Assembly: GCA_021372005.1 (NCBI GenBank)
Contig: JAJFVC010000031.1
Coordinates: 1 to 43,807, forward strand
DNA length: 43,807 nt
Source: Planctomycetaceae bacterium
GTDB taxonomy: Bacteria > Planctomycetota > Planctomycetia > Pirellulales > Thermoguttaceae
Reading direction: 5' to 3'
Every line of letters begins with the position of its first letter. The first letter of the stretch is position 1. Under the pieces are notes generated by a model. The model did not search any database. It worked only from the letters and a program-made list of their open reading frames with translations, and was not told where the DNA came from. Below are positions 15,350 to 24,747 of this stretch, piece after piece. Both the position numbers and the translations under genes were made by a program.

Positions 15350-16555
15350 GTGGATATTCAACGACTTGTCCGCGAGCTGAAAGTGACCAACAACTCGAAA
15401 ATCGTCATGCTGGTGGCCGACGGACTCGGCGGATTGCCCATCGAACCCGGCGGACCGACGGAGTTGGAGGCGGCCAAGACGCCCAATTTGGATAACTTGG
15501 CAAAACGCGGGGTTCAGGGGCTTTTGTATCCCGTCGCCCCCGGCATCACGCCCGGCAGCGGACCCGGCCATTTGAGCCTATTCGGCTACGATCCGATCCA
15601 GCATCTGATCGGCCGCGGGGCGCTGGAGGCGACGGGCGTCGGATTCAAGTTGGGACCGAAGGACGTGGCCATCCGTTGCAATTTCTGCACGTTGGACGCC
15701 CAGGGCAACATCACGGACCGTCGAGCGGGCCGCATCCCCAGCGAGGAGAGCGCGCCGCTGGCGATTTCGCTCCGAAAGGTTCGCATTCCCGGCGTCGAGG
15801 TGTTCGTCGAGCCGGTCAAGGAGCATCGGTTTGTCGTGGTGTTGCGCGGCGAGGGGCTCGGCGGCAACGTGGCCGACACCGATCCGCAAAAGACGGGCGT
15901 GCCGCCGCTGGATCCGGTGGCGCACGACGCGGCCAGCGGTCGCACGGCGCAAGTGGCCAAGGAGTTCTTTCTCCAAGCGTTGAAGATTTTGGCCGGCCAA
16001 CCGAAAGCCAACGGTTTGACGATGCGCGGTTTTTCGGCCGCCCCGGTCATTTCGAGCTACGAGGACGTCTATGGGCTTCGGGCCGCGGCGATCGCGGTCT
16101 ATCCGATGTACAAGGGGCTCGCCCAGTTGGTCGGCATGACCGTGGTCGGCAAGCCCGGCTCGCTTTCCGAAGAGATCGACGTGTTGGAGCAGGCGTGGAA
16201 CGATTACGATTTCTTCTTCGTGCATTTCAAATACACGGACAGCCGCGGCGAGGACGGCAACTTTGCCGAAAAGGTGCGGATGGTCGAGCAGTTCGACGCG
16301 ATCGTGCCGCGCGTGACGGCGCTGGGGCCGACGGTGCTGGTCGTCACGGGCGATCACAGCACGCCCGCCCGATTGGCCGGCCACAGTTGGCATCCGGTGC
16401 CGACGTTGCTGGCGGCCGACACCTGCCGGCCCGACGGCCTGACGGCGTTCGGCGAGAAATACGCGACCTGCGGCGGCTTGGGTCATTTCGCCGGCGTGAA
16501 CCTGATGCCGCTGGCCATGGCCCACGCCGGACGGCTCGGCAAGTTTGGCGCGTAG
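15350..16555 (+). CDS. apgM: 2,3-bisphosphoglycerate-independent phosphoglycerate mutase, archaeal type
   Basis: ApgM interconverts 3- and 2-phosphoglycerate and belongs to the alkaline-phosphatase metalloenzyme superfamily. The 401-residue protein has the metal motif VADGLGG (22-28, D24) and the catalytic serine region TPGSGPGHLSLFGYDP, where S70 is the likely phospho-acceptor. The RAGRIPSEE element and the late metal site TGDHSTP are also present. Translation starts at GTG 15350, with AAGGAG at 15337-15342, seven bases upstream. It lies beside pgi and the PPDK-regulator-type gene, so three steps around lower and upper glycolysis cluster here. Confidence 0.94.
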   Translation: MDIQRLVRELKVTNNSKIVMLVADGLGGLPIEPGGPTELEAAKTPNLDNLAKRGVQGLLYPVAPGITPGSGPGHLSLFGYDPIQHLIGRGALEATGVGFKLGPKDVAIRCNFCTLDAQGNITDRRAGRIPSEESAPLAISLRKVRIPGVEVFVEPVKEHRFVVVLRGEGLGGNVADTDPQKTGVPPLDPVAHDAASGRTAQVAKEFFLQALKILAGQPKANGLTMRGFSAAPVISSYEDVYGLRAAAIAVYPMYKGLAQLVGMTVVGKPGSLSEEIDVLEQAWNDYDFFFVHFKYTDSRGEDGNFAEKVRMVEQFDAIVPRVTALGPTVLVVTGDHSTPARLAGHSWHPVPTLLAADTCRPDGLTAFGEKYATCGGLGHFAGVNLMPLAMAHAGRLGKFGA

Positions 16556-16598
16556 CGACAAGCGGAAAAATGAAACCACGGGAGCTAGCCCCTCGTTG

Positions 16599-16633
16599 CT
16601 AATCCCTAATCCCTAATTCCTAATCCTTAATCC
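16599..16633. repeat. Five tandem heptamers (CTAATCC)
   Basis: The units in order are CTAATCC, CTAATCC, CTAATTC, CTAATCC and TTAATCC, followed by CTTTTTCC. They fill the gap between apgM and the next gene and end 14 bases before its ATG. This is a short telomere-like microsatellite. Confidence 0.8.
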
Positions 16634-16647
16634 CTTTTTCCAGTCCC

Positions 16648-17436
16648 ATGCTGACGGTGTACGTGGTCTCCGACGCCACGGGCGATACGGCGCAGCGGAT
16701 GATTCGCGCCGGACTGGCGCAGTTTCGGGATGCGCCGGTCCGATTGGCGCGTCGGGCGCACGTTTGCACGCCGCGCCAGGTGCGAGCGGTCGTCCACGAG
16801 GCGCAACGCAACGAGGCGCTAGTCATCTACACATTGGTGTCCGACGAACTGCGCCGTGTGATGCGGGCCGAAACGCGCACGCACAACGTCGACGCGATGG
16901 ACATCCTCGGGCCGATCTTGGAACGGTTGGCGACGCATCTGAAAATCGTGCCGCAAGAGAAGCCAGGCCTGTTCCAGGCGATCGCGGAGGCCAAGAGCCG
17001 CGAGATCGACGCCGTCTCTTATGCCTTTCGCCACGACGACGGCCAGAACGCCCACGAGTTGGACCGGGCCGAAGTGGTGCTGGTCGGCGCGTCGCGCACG
17101 ATGAAAACGCCCACGATGCTGTATCTGGCCTATCGCGGCTGGTTCGCGGCCAACGTGCCGCTGGTGCCGGGCATGGAACCGCCGAAGCCGCTGCTGGCCG
17201 TGCCGGCTGATCGGGTGTTTTGCCTGACGATGTCGCCCGAAAAACTCCAGCAGTTGCGTCGCGTCCGGGCCGAAGAAGAGCTGATCCCGATGCAGCCCTA
17301 CGCGGCCCTCGATCCGATCCGCGAAGAGCTGACCGCCGTCGAATCGACCTGCCGAAAATACCGCTGGCGAACGATCAACGTCACCGGTAAGTCGGTCGAG
17401 GAAGTGGCCAAGGAAATCATCGAGTGGCTCGCGTAA
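16648..17436 (+). CDS. PPDK/PEP-synthase regulatory kinase-phosphotransferase (DUF299 family)
   Basis: Members of this family both phosphorylate (with ADP) and dephosphorylate (with phosphate) a threonine on pyruvate phosphate dikinase or PEP synthase. They thereby switch the pyruvate-to-PEP step off and on. The 262-residue protein begins LTVYVVSDATGDTA, as in the family. It carries DDGQNAHELDRAEVVLVG, and its P-loop-like motif GASRTMKTPT is at 147-156. The target enzyme gene is not in the window, so PPDK versus PEP synthase cannot be decided. Its position after apgM fits a role at the glycolysis/gluconeogenesis branch. The ATG lies directly after the heptamer repeats and has no good Shine-Dalgarno. 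Confidence 0.92.
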   Translation: MLTVYVVSDATGDTAQRMIRAGLAQFRDAPVRLARRAHVCTPRQVRAVVHEAQRNEALVIYTLVSDELRRVMRAETRTHNVDAMDILGPILERLATHLKIVPQEKPGLFQAIAEAKSREIDAVSYAFRHDDGQNAHELDRAEVVLVGASRTMKTPTMLYLAYRGWFAANVPLVPGMEPPKPLLAVPADRVFCLTMSPEKLQQLRRVRAEEELIPMQPYAALDPIREELTAVESTCRKYRWRTINVTGKSVEEVAKEIIEWLA

Positions 17437-17457
17437 ACGCGGCCGCGCGAGCGAACC

Positions 17458-18465
17458 TCAACACGCCTTTCGACCTTTTCGATGCCGCACAGCTTGGACC
17501 AACAACAGCACGACGGCGACCATCCACGCGAACAATAGAAAGCAATGGGGCCAATGGATGGGTGGCGACAGATCATTGAATCCCACTGAACCGGCGGCTC
17601 CCCTTTTGAGTCGATCGGCGGAAAGTTGTTGGGCCGAAAAACGTCGGACGCTGCCGTCGGCCATCAACACATGAACCATGTCGGTGGTGTCGTGGCGAAA
17701 AAAACCGTTTTCCTGAATATGCTTGTGACAGGGCTTCATCAGGGAACCGCCATTTTTCGCCGTTGCAGGGGCGTCGATGTTCCAATCTTTCGGCTCCGTC
17801 CACGGCACGGAAGCGTCGGTGGTTTCGACGACAAGGGCGCTTGCCTTGAGCTCCTTTTCACCCATGTGCATTGCGTCACCCGCTGGGGAGGACAGCCTAT
17901 TCCACGCGGTGTTCGGCCCAACCACGGCGAGATAGCTTGTGTTGGGCGTTTCAGACGTGTTGAACGGTTGTCGATCGTTTGGACACGCATAATCTCGCGG
18001 GCGCTTTGAAAAGAGCTTTTTGTTGTCGGGACTGTTCCATGGCTCGTCGAATTGGTAACGGTGATAAAGCGTTTCCATTTCCATGAACGGCAAGATCAGC
18101 ACTCGCCAACTGTGCATCGGACGGCCGGTTTTGTCGAAGACGCAAGCCGGAGGAAACTGTCCGTACTTTGTTTGATAGTTGAGCAGCGCCAAACCAAACA
18201 TCTTGAGTTGATTCGCACACATCATCTGTCGGGCCGGTTCACGAGCACAGGAAACCATTGGCAAAAGCAAGGCGATCAGGACACCGAGGCCGACCAATCC
18301 GGCGACCCATTCCATGAACACCTTCCAGAAGGAATGATGGAAGAGCAAACAGACTGCCGTGACGACTGCAAGAACCGACAGCAGGATCACAAGCAGATGC
18401 GACGTCGCCGCTGCCAAACCCGCCACCAGAACGAACAATAGCAGTGTGTAAATACGGAAAAGCAT
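17458..18465 (-). CDS. Membrane-anchored DUF1559 protein without prepilin motif
   Basis: The 335-residue protein carries the planctomycete DUF1559 core: CANQLKMFGLALLNYQTKYG, then FPPACVFDKTGRPMHSWRVL and the late element VLMADGSVRRFS. Most DUF1559 proteins start with a type IV prepilin-like GF(S/T)LVE helix. This one instead has three hydrophobic segments (about 3-22, 24-42, 52-70) and another near the C-terminus (HCFLLFAWMVAVVLLLVQAV), so it should stay in the membrane. Its function is unknown. It converges with the PPDK-regulator-type gene (21-base gap) and lies downstream of ilvD on the same strand, 72 bases apart. Confidence 0.85.
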   Translation of the reverse strand: MLFRIYTLLLFVLVAGLAAATSHLLVILLSVLAVVTAVCLLFHHSFWKVFMEWVAGLVGLGVLIALLLPMVSCAREPARQMMCANQLKMFGLALLNYQTKYGQFPPACVFDKTGRPMHSWRVLILPFMEMETLYHRYQFDEPWNSPDNKKLFSKRPRDYACPNDRQPFNTSETPNTSYLAVVGPNTAWNRLSSPAGDAMHMGEKELKASALVVETTDASVPWTEPKDWNIDAPATAKNGGSLMKPCHKHIQENGFFRHDTTDMVHVLMADGSVRRFSAQQLSADRLKRGAAGSVGFNDLSPPIHWPHCFLLFAWMVAVVLLLVQAVRHRKGRKAC

Positions 18466-18537
18466 CGAGGCGTCTCATTTTGGAAAGAACGACGCTTGTC
18501 GGTCGAAAATCCGTCGTGACTTGCAATCGTTGACCAC

Positions 18538-20370
18538 TCAATCCCACTTCAACACGCCGCCGGTGTCGGCGCTGGTGGCCAGCGCGGCGTATTTGCCCAA
18601 TGCGCCGGTCGTGTAACGCGCCGGACGCGGCTTCCACTGCTTCGCGCGGCGGGCCAACTCTTCGTCGCTCACGCGCACGCGGATCGTGTGGCCGGGGATG
18701 TCGATGTCGATCATGTCGCCGGGCTCGACCAGGGCGATCGGACCGCCTGCGGCCGCCTCGGGGCTGACGTGCCCGATGCACGCGCCGGCCGTGCCGCCCG
18801 AAAACCGCCCGTCGGTGATCAACGCCACGGTGTCGTCCAATTTCATGCCCTTGATGGCCGTGGTCGGGGCGAGCATCTCTTGCATGCCCGGTCCGCCGCG
18901 CGGGCCTTCGTAGCGGACCACCACCACGTCGCCGGCTTTCACTTTGCCGTGCACGATGCCGTCGTAGGCGTCGTTTTCCGACTCGAACAGCACGGCCGGG
19001 CCGGAGTGTTTGAGCATCTCGGGCCGGACGCCGGCCGCCTTGACCACCGCGCCCTGGGGCGCCAGATTGCCGTACAAAATCACTAGCCCGCCCTCTTGGC
19101 TGTAGGCGTGGTCCACTTCGCGGATGCAGTCCTTCGGATCGAATCCCAACTGGGCGGGCGTCAGGTCGCGGATCGACGCGGCAGAGCGTTCGACGACCAT
19201 GCCCTGGTTGGTCCGATGTCCGCCGGGCCGCACGGCCGCCAACGCCAACGCCTCCGACGAGACGGTTTGCGCGCGGAGGTCGAACTCGGCGATGTTCTGG
19301 CCGATCGTTTTGCCGGTCACCGTCGGGCAGTCGAGCTTCAGCAAGCCCGGCCGGCCTCGTTCGACCGAGCCGAGGATCGTGTGGACGCCGCCTGCGTTGT
19401 GGACGTCCTCGACGTGATAGTGGCTGCTCGGCGCGACTTTGCAGATATTGGGCGTCTGGCGGCTGAGCTGGTTGATCCGCTCGATATTGTAGTCGATGCC
19501 GGCCTCGCGGGCGATGGCCAAAATGTGGAGCACCGTGTTCGTGCTGCCGCCCATCGCCATGTCCAGCACCATCGCGTTGTCGATCGAGTCGTGCGTGACG
19601 ATCTCGCGAGGAAGCAGCCCGTGGCCGGCGCCGTGCTTCTCCAATTCCCAGACCATTTCGACGACGCGACGGGCGGCCCGACGGTAAAGATTTTTTCGCT
19701 CGACGCTGGTGGCCAGCAGTGTGCCGTTGGTGGGCAGCGCCACGCCGAGCGCCTCGCACAGGCAGTTCATGCTGTTGGCCGTGAACATTCCGGAGCACGA
19801 GCCGCACGTGGGGCAGCAGGCCTGCTCCATGGCCGAAAGCTGTTGGTCGGTCAGTTTGCCGTCCTGCTTAGCCGCGGCGGCGATGAACACGTCGATCAGA
19901 TCGGCCGCTTTGCCGTCGGGCGTGTGTCCGGCCTCCATCGGGCCGCCGCTGACGAACACGGTCGGGATGTTGCATCGCAGCGCGCCCATCAACATGCCGG
20001 GCACGATCTTGTCGCAGTTCGGGATGCAGATCATGCCGTCGAACCCGTGGGCCCGTAGCATCGTTTCGACCGAGTCGGCGATGATCTCCCGGCTGGGCAG
20101 CGAAAACTTCATGCCCTCGTGGCCCATCGCGATGCCGTCGTCGACGCCGATCGTGTGAAAAATAAACGGCACGCCGCCGGCCTCGCGCACGCACTCTTTG
20201 ACGAATTGGCCGACCTTGTCGAGGTGCACGTGGCCGGGGATCACGTCGACGTGGCTGTTGCAGATGGCGATGAACGGCTTTTTGAAATCCTCGTCGTTCA
20301 AACCAGTGGCGCGCAGCAGGCTTCGATGGGGGGCACGGGAATCGCCCAACTTGACAATGTCGGAACGCAT
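18538..20370 (-). CDS. ilvD: Dihydroxy-acid dehydratase
   Basis: IlvD converts 2,3-dihydroxy-isovalerate or -methylvalerate to the 2-keto acids in valine and isoleucine synthesis, using an Fe-S cluster and Mg2+. The 610-residue length matches the E. coli-type enzyme. Cluster and metal motifs are PNCDK (117-121), [17 protein letters not shown] (186-202) and the phosphate-loop-like DGRFSGGT near the C-terminus. The N-terminal VIPGHVHL is of the E. coli type. The start is at 20370, with GGAAGGA nine bases upstream; an ATG at 20388 would overlap that site. A candidate promoter lies 55-83 bases upstream. It appears monocistronic or reads into the DUF1559 gene. Confidence 0.96.
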   Translation of the reverse strand: MRSDIVKLGDSRAPHRSLLRATGLNDEDFKKPFIAICNSHVDVIPGHVHLDKVGQFVKECVREAGGVPFIFHTIGVDDGIAMGHEGMKFSLPSREIIADSVETMLRAHGFDGMICIPNCDKIVPGMLMGALRCNIPTVFVSGGPMEAGHTPDGKAADLIDVFIAAAAKQDGKLTDQQLSAMEQACCPTCGSCSGMFTANSMNCLCEALGVALPTNGTLLATSVERKNLYRRAARRVVEMVWELEKHGAGHGLLPREIVTHDSIDNAMVLDMAMGGSTNTVLHILAIAREAGIDYNIERINQLSRQTPNICKVAPSSHYHVEDVHNAGGVHTILGSVERGRPGLLKLDCPTVTGKTIGQNIAEFDLRAQTVSSEALALAAVRPGGHRTNQGMVVERSAASIRDLTPAQLGFDPKDCIREVDHAYSQEGGLVILYGNLAPQGAVVKAAGVRPEMLKHSGPAVLFESENDAYDGIVHGKVKAGDVVVVRYEGPRGGPGMQEMLAPTTAIKGMKLDDTVALITDGRFSGGTAGACIGHVSPEAAAGGPIALVEPGDMIDIDIPGHTIRVRVSDEELARRAKQWKPRPARYTTGALGKYAALATSADTGGVLKWD

Positions 20371-20424
20371 TGACGGAAATCCTTCCAAAAACGGGAAAAC
20401 GACAATTCTTCCAAAGATTTTTCT

Positions 20425-20453
20425 ATTGTAGACGATCGCCGCCGAAGGTTAAA
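20425..20453 (-). promoter_or_regulatory. Sigma-70-like promoter of ilvD
   Basis: On the minus strand TTTAAC (20453-20448) and TACAAT (20430-20425) are separated by 17 bases, giving a leader of roughly 50 bases before ilvD. Confidence 0.5.
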
Positions 20454-20511
20454 GGTTCTTGCGACGCGAAGATTTTGAGTGGGCGGCCGCCGATCTCGTC
20501 GTTCTAGGTGG

Positions 20512-20805
20512 TTACGAGGTGACGGTCTCCGATTGCGGACGAGGGACCGACTCGCCAGTGGCCCAGTCGTACAGCATGTCGGGGCAAAAATCCACGCCGT
20601 TGGGCCACACGAGCGTGCCCAATTCGCGGTTGACGACGACCTGTCGAAAGTAGTTGAGATCTTCGAGCGGTTGGAACAGGCCGCCTCGCCCCACGATGCG
20701 GTTGGCCAGATCCACCACACCGCGGACGCCGTCCGAAAAAGTCAATTCAACGCGGTAGCCATCCAATACACGCATATCGAGAACGGTGGCACAGGATTCG
20801 GACAT
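20512..20805 (-). CDS. DUF2442 protein
   Basis: This 97-residue protein matches the DUF2442 family: VLDGYRVELTFSDGVRGVVDL, then FQPLEDLNYFRQV and LGTLVWPNGVDFCPDMLYD. It is small and soluble. The function of the family is not settled; members are often found next to DUF4160 proteins, as here. AGGAG lies eight bases before the ATG and overlaps the stop codon of the DUF4160 gene, so the two are made from one message. A toxin-antitoxin-like arrangement is possible but not shown by sequence. Confidence 0.85.
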   Translation of the reverse strand: MSESCATVLDMRVLDGYRVELTFSDGVRGVVDLANRIVGRGGLFQPLEDLNYFRQVVVNRELGTLVWPNGVDFCPDMLYDWATGESVPRPQSETVTS

Positions 20806-20815
20806 TGCAGTTCTC

Positions 20816-21076
20816 CTATCGAAGCGGCTCGATTCGCGGCAGTTGTTGTCCGGCCGCCCGTCGATTCCACGCCTCCAGCAATTCCTCCTGGTGTAGCGCG
20901 GTCCATTCGGTCACCAAAGCGAGCGCTCGCGGCGACAATCTGCCCTTGAGTAGTCCGAGTGGATCGATGCAAAACTCGGCCCTTTCGGAACCGTAGATCG
21001 CATGAAAATGCGGTGGCGCGTGGTCGTCGTAGTACATCGCGATCACGATTCCAAAAAAGCGGCAAAGTTCCGGCAT
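20816..21076 (-). CDS. DUF4160 protein
   Basis: The 86-residue protein starts MPELCRFFGIVIAMYYDDHA and has the family hallmark PPHFHAIYG, followed by a segment resembling EF.ID...L.G.L. DUF4160 proteins are small and of unknown function, and are typically encoded immediately before a DUF2442 gene. AGGAAGGA precedes the ATG by six bases, a strong translation site. The gene is first in a two-gene operon and is divergent from the HAD gene at 21197. Confidence 0.85.
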   Translation of the reverse strand: MPELCRFFGIVIAMYYDDHAPPHFHAIYGSERAEFCIDPLGLLKGRLSPRALALVTEWTALHQEELLEAWNRRAAGQQLPRIEPLR

Positions 21077-21196
21077 CTACAATCCTTCCTAACAGCGTAC
21101 TATTCTACCGATTTTGTCTGGATGAGGCAAACCGGAGGGCATGCATGGGCGTCCCCCCCTGGGCGGACGTTGCCGCCGGTGTTATTTTGAGACGCC

Positions 21197-21814
21197 ATGA
21201 CGTTGAAGTTTTTGTATTTCGATTTGGGCCGCGTGCTGGTCGATTTCAGCATCGAGCGGATGTTTCGGCAGATGGGCGACGTGGCCGGTCTGCCGCCTGA
21301 AGCCGTGCGCGACGTGATCGTCTGCGGCGGACTGTTGCGGGAGATCGAGTCGGGGCGGCTTTCCGACCGACAGTTTTACGAGACTTTTTGCGATGCTTCC
21401 CACACGCGGCCCGACGTCGACGCGCTGGCCTGGGCCGCCAGCGACATCTTCGAGCTGAAGCGGTCGATGTTGCCGGTGGTGTCGCAGTTGCGCGAGGCCG
21501 GTTGGCCGCTGGGCATTCTGTCGAACACCTGTTCGGCCCACTGGGAGTTTTGCAGGGCCAGATACCGCATTCTCACCGAAGGGTTCGACGTGCACGCGCT
21601 GAGCTATCGGATCGGGGCGGTGAAGCCGGAGCCGGGCATCTTTCAGGCGGCGGCCGAGTTGGCCGGCGTGCGGCCCGACGAAATCTTTTTTGTCGACGAC
21701 ATCGCCGTGCACATCGAAGGGGCGCTGGCTGCGGGGTTCGACGCCGTGCAGTACACCACCACCGCCGAGCTGGCCGCCGAATTGCGTCGCCGCGGCGTGC
21801 GATTTAACTATTAG
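21197..21814 (+). CDS. HAD-IA family hydrolase (YihX-like)
   Basis: The 205-residue protein is a haloacid-dehalogenase hydrolase with a small alpha-helical cap. Motif I is YFDLGRVLVDF, where the second Asp of the usual DxD is Gly, as in the YihX subgroup (FDLGNVIVD). Motif II is GILSNTCSAHW, motif III is the lysine in GAVKPEPGIFQAA, and motif IV is FFVDD. YihX-type enzymes act on sugar phosphates such as glucose 1-phosphate, but the substrate here is unproven. No operon partner is seen; the gene converges with the histidine kinase. Confidence 0.88.
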   Translation: MTLKFLYFDLGRVLVDFSIERMFRQMGDVAGLPPEAVRDVIVCGGLLREIESGRLSDRQFYETFCDASHTRPDVDALAWAASDIFELKRSMLPVVSQLREAGWPLGILSNTCSAHWEFCRARYRILTEGFDVHALSYRIGAVKPEPGIFQAAAELAGVRPDEIFFVDDIAVHIEGALAAGFDAVQYTTTAELAAELRRRGVRFNY

Positions 21815-21840
21815 CGATTCAAAACGCGTCGGGCGATCGG

Positions 21841-24450
21841 TCAGTCGATTAATGGCTGGTGGTGGTCTTTCGGCTCTTGGCTTGGGCTTCGACGTTCGAC
21901 GAACTCGGCGACTTTGCGCAGCAGTTTGTCGCGGTCGATCGGTTTGGCGAGGTAGTCGTCGCATCCGGCGGCGAAACATCGGTCCACGGCGTCGCTCATA
22001 GCGTGGGCCGACAGCGCGATGATCGGGCCGGTGTAGCCTTCCTGACGAATGCGGCGGGTGGCTTCGTAGCCGTCGATCAACGGCATCTGGATGTCCATCA
22101 AGATGATGTCGAACGGCTCGACCGGATCGGCGTAACGGCGTCCCCAGCGGGGGAATGTCGCCAACGCCAACTCGACGGCTTCCTGGCCGTTTTGGGCGAT
22201 GATTACGTCGGCCCCAGCCTTGCGCAACACCAACGACAGCAGCCGCTGATTGTCGACGCCGTCCTCGGCCAGCAGCACGCGGCAATGGAGTGTGGGCCGC
22301 GGGGCGGGCTCGACGCGCGCCTCCAAAACGGAGCGGGGGCGGTCGGAAAACGCAACGCCGGCCAGTGGACCGGTGGCTACGGTGAGCCGGAAGATGCTGC
22401 CGGCGCCGGGCTCGCTGGCCACGGTGATGTCGCCGCCGAGCAGGATCGCCAGCCGTTTGCTGATGGTCAGGCCCAATCCGGTGCCGCCATAGCGGCGGCT
22501 CGTCGAGGAGTCGGCCTGCGTGAATGGATGAAAGATCACGCCGAGCTGCGCGGACGTCATGCCGATGCCGGTGTCGCTGACGTCGAATTGCAGTTTCGGC
22601 TCGCGGTCCTGGTTGTTCAACAATCGGGCGACGACTCGGATATGGCCCGTCTCGGTGAACTTCACCGCGTTGCCAACCAGATTGACCAAAATCTGCCGTA
22701 GTCGCATCGAATCGGTCTGAATTGTTTCGGGGAGCGGTCCGTCGCAGTCGATCGTGAAGGACAGCCCCTTGCTGTCGGTGCGCACACGCATCAGGGCGCC
22801 CAGATCGGAGAGAATCTGCCACGGCGAACACGGGATGCGGTCGACTTCAAGCTTGCCGGCCTCGATCTTGGAGATGTCCAGGATGTCGTCGATCAGGTCG
22901 AGCAAGACCTGGCCGTTGCGGCGCACGGTGTCCAAGAAGCTCCAGCGTTCGGTCTCCGAAAGATTCGGCTCCAACAGCAAGTCGGTGTAGCCGAGCACGG
23001 CCGTGATGGGCGTGCGGATTTCATGGCTCATGTTGGCCAGAAACTCGGTCTTCGCCTGTGTGGCGGCTTCGGCGGCTTCTTTGGCCCGACGCAGTTCCGT
23101 CTCGGCGTGGCGGTAGTCGGTGATGTCGTTGGCGATCTCGACCACCGGTCCGATCTGTCCACCTTCCTGATGTACGGGACTCAGGACCACCTGCCAGATG
23201 ATTTCCTTGCCGTCCGGGCGCCGATAACTGGCCTCGAACCGGGCTTGGATGCCCTGGGTGGCCTTGGTCATGGCGGCCTCGACGACCGGCCGAGTTTCGG
23301 GCGACCACATATCCTGATAGCGCATGCCGATCATCTCGGCTTCGGTGCGGCCGATCTTTTCGCAGCCTTTCGGGTTAATTGCCAGGCACCGGCCCTGCCG
23401 GTCGAGCAATTGCAGGCAATTCGGCGAATTGTCGACCACGCTCCGATAAAGTTGTTCGGACGCGGTGATTCGCCGGTTAGCGTCTTGGAAGCTCTGAACG
23501 GTCACCAGCGAACCGGCCAACAGCGCGAGCACCAGACTGGTCACCGCGATCACGATGAGTCGGTTTTGGGCGATTTCTTGTTGCCAGTGGTCGGCCATCG
23601 CCGCGACCGCCGCCGGGCCTCGGGAGTAGGCCGATAAATATTCGTCGATTTCGTGGCGAACGTATTGGCCGACGGCGTTGGTCATCACCCAACCGACCAG
23701 CACAAGGATAACCGTCGAGATGGCCAGAAGATGAATGTACCACGACGACTTATGGCCGCCGAGCCGCGTGGTCATCTCGCCGCGTCGGACGATCATGTAG
23801 CCCCAGAGACACACGGTCGTTAGAATCGCCAGCACGGCGCGGAACGCTTGGATGGGGACGCCCGTCCACCGGAAGAACCAAATATGATTGCAACAGGAGG
23901 CCGGGAAAAACGGGCCGGGCGGCACGATCAGGCCGGTCGACGCCGCATGCAACGCCACCAGAAGTCCGGCCGCCGCGAGCCAGCGGCGGCCCGTTCCCTG
24001 CGAGCCTCTCGCCATATAAAGCAGCAACAATGACGTCGCCAATCCGGCGGGAAAGCCCAGGGCGTAGCGAACCGAGGCGTTCAGGCCGGCGATGCCCCAA
24101 AACCATCCCGTGGCTGCGCCGGCCAACAACAGCGGATAGATCAGCCACCAATTCAACCGAATCGACGCCACGAATACGGTCCGGCGGCAAAACTCACACA
24201 TGCAGATGTACGAAAGCGTTAGCACGGCCAGCCGCAGCCACGGACAATAACTTTCGTCGGTGAGGCTCAGCGACGCCAGATCGAGCCATTCCTTGGCGCC
24301 ATGGATCATGCCGAACGCGCCGAGCCATTGCCAGCCGCCGGGCAGCAATCCGCTGCGCGCCACATAGAAGCAAACGCCGCCGAACAAGAAGAAGCTGAGT
24401 CCGTAGATGAACAGCACATAGTCCATCTGCTGGTAAACGACTGCGGCCAT
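21841..24450 (-). CDS. Hybrid sensor histidine kinase with response-regulator domain
   Basis: The 869-residue protein has an N-terminal membrane region with about seven or eight helices (about 10-320), which I take as the sensor. A PAS domain follows (about 335-445, [19 protein letters not shown]), then HisKA with the phospho-histidine H476 in [12 protein letters not shown]. The ATPase domain has N-box N590 and N594 and glycine boxes DTGIGM and GGTGLGL. The C-terminal receiver has D786 in ILMDIQMP and K837. Phosphate should pass from H476 to D786. No Hpt domain or output regulator is present here, so the pathway must continue elsewhere. GAGGG lies seven bases before the ATG. Confidence 0.93.
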   Translation of the reverse strand: MAAVVYQQMDYVLFIYGLSFFLFGGVCFYVARSGLLPGGWQWLGAFGMIHGAKEWLDLASLSLTDESYCPWLRLAVLTLSYICMCEFCRRTVFVASIRLNWWLIYPLLLAGAATGWFWGIAGLNASVRYALGFPAGLATSLLLLYMARGSQGTGRRWLAAAGLLVALHAASTGLIVPPGPFFPASCCNHIWFFRWTGVPIQAFRAVLAILTTVCLWGYMIVRRGEMTTRLGGHKSSWYIHLLAISTVILVLVGWVMTNAVGQYVRHEIDEYLSAYSRGPAAVAAMADHWQQEIAQNRLIVIAVTSLVLALLAGSLVTVQSFQDANRRITASEQLYRSVVDNSPNCLQLLDRQGRCLAINPKGCEKIGRTEAEMIGMRYQDMWSPETRPVVEAAMTKATQGIQARFEASYRRPDGKEIIWQVVLSPVHQEGGQIGPVVEIANDITDYRHAETELRRAKEAAEAATQAKTEFLANMSHEIRTPITAVLGYTDLLLEPNLSETERWSFLDTVRRNGQVLLDLIDDILDISKIEAGKLEVDRIPCSPWQILSDLGALMRVRTDSKGLSFTIDCDGPLPETIQTDSMRLRQILVNLVGNAVKFTETGHIRVVARLLNNQDREPKLQFDVSDTGIGMTSAQLGVIFHPFTQADSSTSRRYGGTGLGLTISKRLAILLGGDITVASEPGAGSIFRLTVATGPLAGVAFSDRPRSVLEARVEPAPRPTLHCRVLLAEDGVDNQRLLSLVLRKAGADVIIAQNGQEAVELALATFPRWGRRYADPVEPFDIILMDIQMPLIDGYEATRRIRQEGYTGPIIALSAHAMSDAVDRCFAAGCDDYLAKPIDRDKLLRKVAEFVERRSPSQEPKDHHQPLID

Positions 24451-24706
24451 GGGGAACCCTCAAGCGATTGGTTTTCTCGTCTTGCGACGATGCCCAGCGC
24501 CGCCCAACCATGGATTGTTCCGTCGAAGGACGCGACACGACGCCGCAACGCCGACGGATCTCCACTACGAAACCAAATCTAGGTCAGAACACCGCCTCGG
24601 ATCGCAGGGAATGCGCAAAAGCGCAAGAAAAAGCCAACGCCCTACATAGGTCGGAAAAGGGCGTCCGCACAATGCAAACAACCGTTACGATCCGACGGAC
24701 TCCACC

Positions 24707-24747
24707 AAAGAAAAAGATCGAGAAGAGGCCCGAGCGACCCTCAGGGC
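24707..24747 (-). terminator. Probable terminator of the SDR gene
   Basis: On the minus strand a GC-rich stem (CTCAGGGC at 24740-24747 opposite GCCCGAG at 24728-24734, one bulge) overlaps the stop codon. It is followed by a T-rich stretch (plus-strand A-rich 24707-24720). I see nothing else in the 290 bases between the kinase and the SDR gene. Confidence 0.45.

Noticed and set aside
13903..15495. Plus-strand open frame of 530 codons opposite pgi
   Set aside because: pgi is clear on the other strand, and this frame has no motif and low-complexity composition.
16599..16633. CRISPR array
   Set aside because: Seven-base units without spacers are a microsatellite, not CRISPR repeats.
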